Origin: Marinilabiliales bacterium
Lineage (GTDB): Bacteria; Bacteroidota; Bacteroidia; Bacteroidales; F082
Direction of reading: 5' to 3'
Assembly: GCA_002869465.1 (NCBI GenBank)
Contig: PKSW01000067.1
Location: 1 to 6,690 of the forward strand
DNA: 6,690 bases
The position numbers were made by a program, and so were the translations under genes. The number at the start of each line of letters is the position of its first letter. Positions within the stretch are counted from its first letter, which is position 1. Of this stretch, positions 5,761-6,690 are shown piece after piece. The notes under the pieces were generated by a model. That model saw nothing but the letters and a program-made list of their open reading frames with translations. It was not told the origin of the DNA and made no database searches.

Positions 5761-6690
5761 TGACCTGAAAGAATTCAAATTGGGATTTGATTATATCGCC
5801 AAAACATTTGCAGGACTTGAGCAGGTGTTACTTAAGGAATTAACAGAAATCGGAGCGGATGATGTAGAAGTGATTCACAGAGGTGTTTCATTCAGAGGCG
5901 ATCATACTGTTTTATACAAAGCCAACTACTTGGTCCGATCAGCCATCCGGGTGCTGAAACCTATCGGCGTTTTTGAAGTGGGTGATGATAACCAATTATA
6001 CGAAAAGGTAAGAAAGATCAATTGGGAGGATATTTTTAACTTGGATCAAACCTTTAAGGTAAACGCACATGTTTTTAACTCGGAGTTGGATCATTCGCAG
6101 TTTGTTGCCTTAAGAACGAAAGATGCCATTGTGGATCAGTTCAGGGATAAAACAGGGAAAAGACCATGGGTTGCCATGGATGATGCGGATATTTATATCG
6201 ACGTACATATTAATGATAATGTTTGTACGATCTCGCTTGACAGTTCAGGCGAGTCATTGCACAAAAGAGGTTACCGTATTGAAGCTGATAAGGCGCCTAT
6301 TAACGAGGTGTTGGCGGCGGGTTTAATCGCACTGACTGGATGGAATGGAGAGAAAGATTTTTACGATCCCATGTGTGGTTCGGGGACTATTGCCATTGAA
6401 GCAGCTATGAAGGCCATGAAGATTCCTTCGGGTTATTACCGGAAGCGTTTTGCGTTTATGAATTGGGAAGGATTTGATACTGTCTTGTGGGAAAATATTA
6501 AGAAAGAAGCTGATGAGAAAATAGGGGAGATTGAGTGTGAAATATATGCTTCAGACAGATCAAAGAAAGCCATAAATATAGCTAAAGTAAACGTAAAGAA
6601 TGCTGGTTTGCATAAAGACATCAACTTAGACGTTACCTATTTTGATGCTATTAAACCTGCAAAATCAGAGGGAATTCTGTTATTTAATCC
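5756..6690 (+). CDS. THUMP domain-containing class I SAM-dependent RNA methyltransferase (RlmL N-domain/YpsC-like), 3'-truncated
   Basis: The frame is open for 311 full codons to the right edge, and family members here are usually about 370-390 residues. Residues about 10-65 form the N-terminal ferredoxin-like part and about 66-165 the THUMP domain that binds RNA. The family block LDSSGESLHKRGYR (161-174) and APINEVLAAGL (180-190) link it to the Rossmann methyltransferase. SAM-binding motif I is DPMCGSGT (204-211), and ASDRS (265-269) carries the acidic residue of motif II. The last visible residues, ILLFN plus CC of a Pro codon, are the start of the catalytic NPPY motif, so the sequence stops at the active site. 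Relatives make N2-methylguanosine in 23S rRNA (E. coli RlmL position 2445); the target base here is inferred. The ATG at 5756 is chosen because it lies six bases after a -7 promoter motif and starts a well-aligned N-terminus. The gene diverges from the mazG-like gene. Confidence 0.93.
   Translation, partial: MTDLKEFKLGFDYIAKTFAGLEQVLLKELTEIGADDVEVIHRGVSFRGDHTVLYKANYLVRSAIRVLKPIGVFEVGDDNQLYEKVRKINWEDIFNLDQTFKVNAHVFNSELDHSQFVALRTKDAIVDQFRDKTGKRPWVAMDDADIYIDVHINDNVCTISLDSSGESLHKRGYRIEADKAPINEVLAAGLIALTGWNGEKDFYDPMCGSGTIAIEAAMKAMKIPSGYYRKRFAFMNWEGFDTVLWENIKKEADEKIGEIECEIYASDRSKKAINIAKVNVKNAGLHKDINLDVTYFDAIKPAKSEGILLFN

Noticed and set aside
6436..6624. A 62-residue minus-strand open frame inside the methyltransferase gene
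   Set aside because: It lies fully antisense to a well-supported coding region and its translation has no recognisable family pattern.

Overview
This window looks like ordinary chromosomal DNA from a member of the Bacteroidota. The evidence is the AT-rich composition, start codons without Shine-Dalgarno sequences, matches to the Bacteroidota -7 promoter motif (TAnnTTTG), and a DUF5686/CarboxypepD_reg-like outer-membrane protein of a type common in that phylum. I cannot place it more finely. I see no tRNA, rRNA, CRISPR array, insertion sequence, phage structural gene or attachment site.

Layout from left to right. (1) The 3' part of frr (ribosome recycling factor) on the + strand enters from the left edge. 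It ends at 466, only 16 bp from the stop codon of the next, convergent gene. (2) On the minus strand, a YtxH-family protein (1120-1422) lies just upstream of a two-helix membrane protein of the 'phage holin superfamily III' type (483-1103). The 16-bp gap suggests a two-gene unit of envelope or stress type, with a candidate promoter at 1510-1539 in the 289-bp non-coding stretch behind it. (3) Also on the minus strand are an AI-2E family transporter (1712-2809), a large DUF5686 outer-membrane protein (2863-5301) and a small MazG-like nucleotide pyrophosphohydrolase (5368-5694). Gaps of 53 and 66 bp allow co-transcription in the order mazG-like, DUF5686, AI-2E, but do not prove it. (4) A THUMP-domain RNA methyltransferase (+ strand, from 5756) diverges from the mazG-like gene and runs off the right edge exactly at its catalytic NPPY motif.

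The genes do not form one recognisable pathway. They cover housekeeping (ribosome recycling, rRNA modification, nucleotide-pool cleaning) and envelope functions (outer-membrane barrel, inner-membrane transporter, YtxH/holin-like pair). I found no convincing evidence of a new multi-gene system. The most unusual structure is the 61-bp divergent promoter region at 5695-5755. The same 11-bp sequence, CAGCTTATGAC, contains the start codon of both divergent genes and so forms a perfect inverted repeat. The rightward promoter motif sits so close to its ATG that the message is probably leaderless or nearly so. Other points worth checking are the 11-residue repeats in the YtxH-family protein and two A8 runs near the 3' end of the mazG-like gene.
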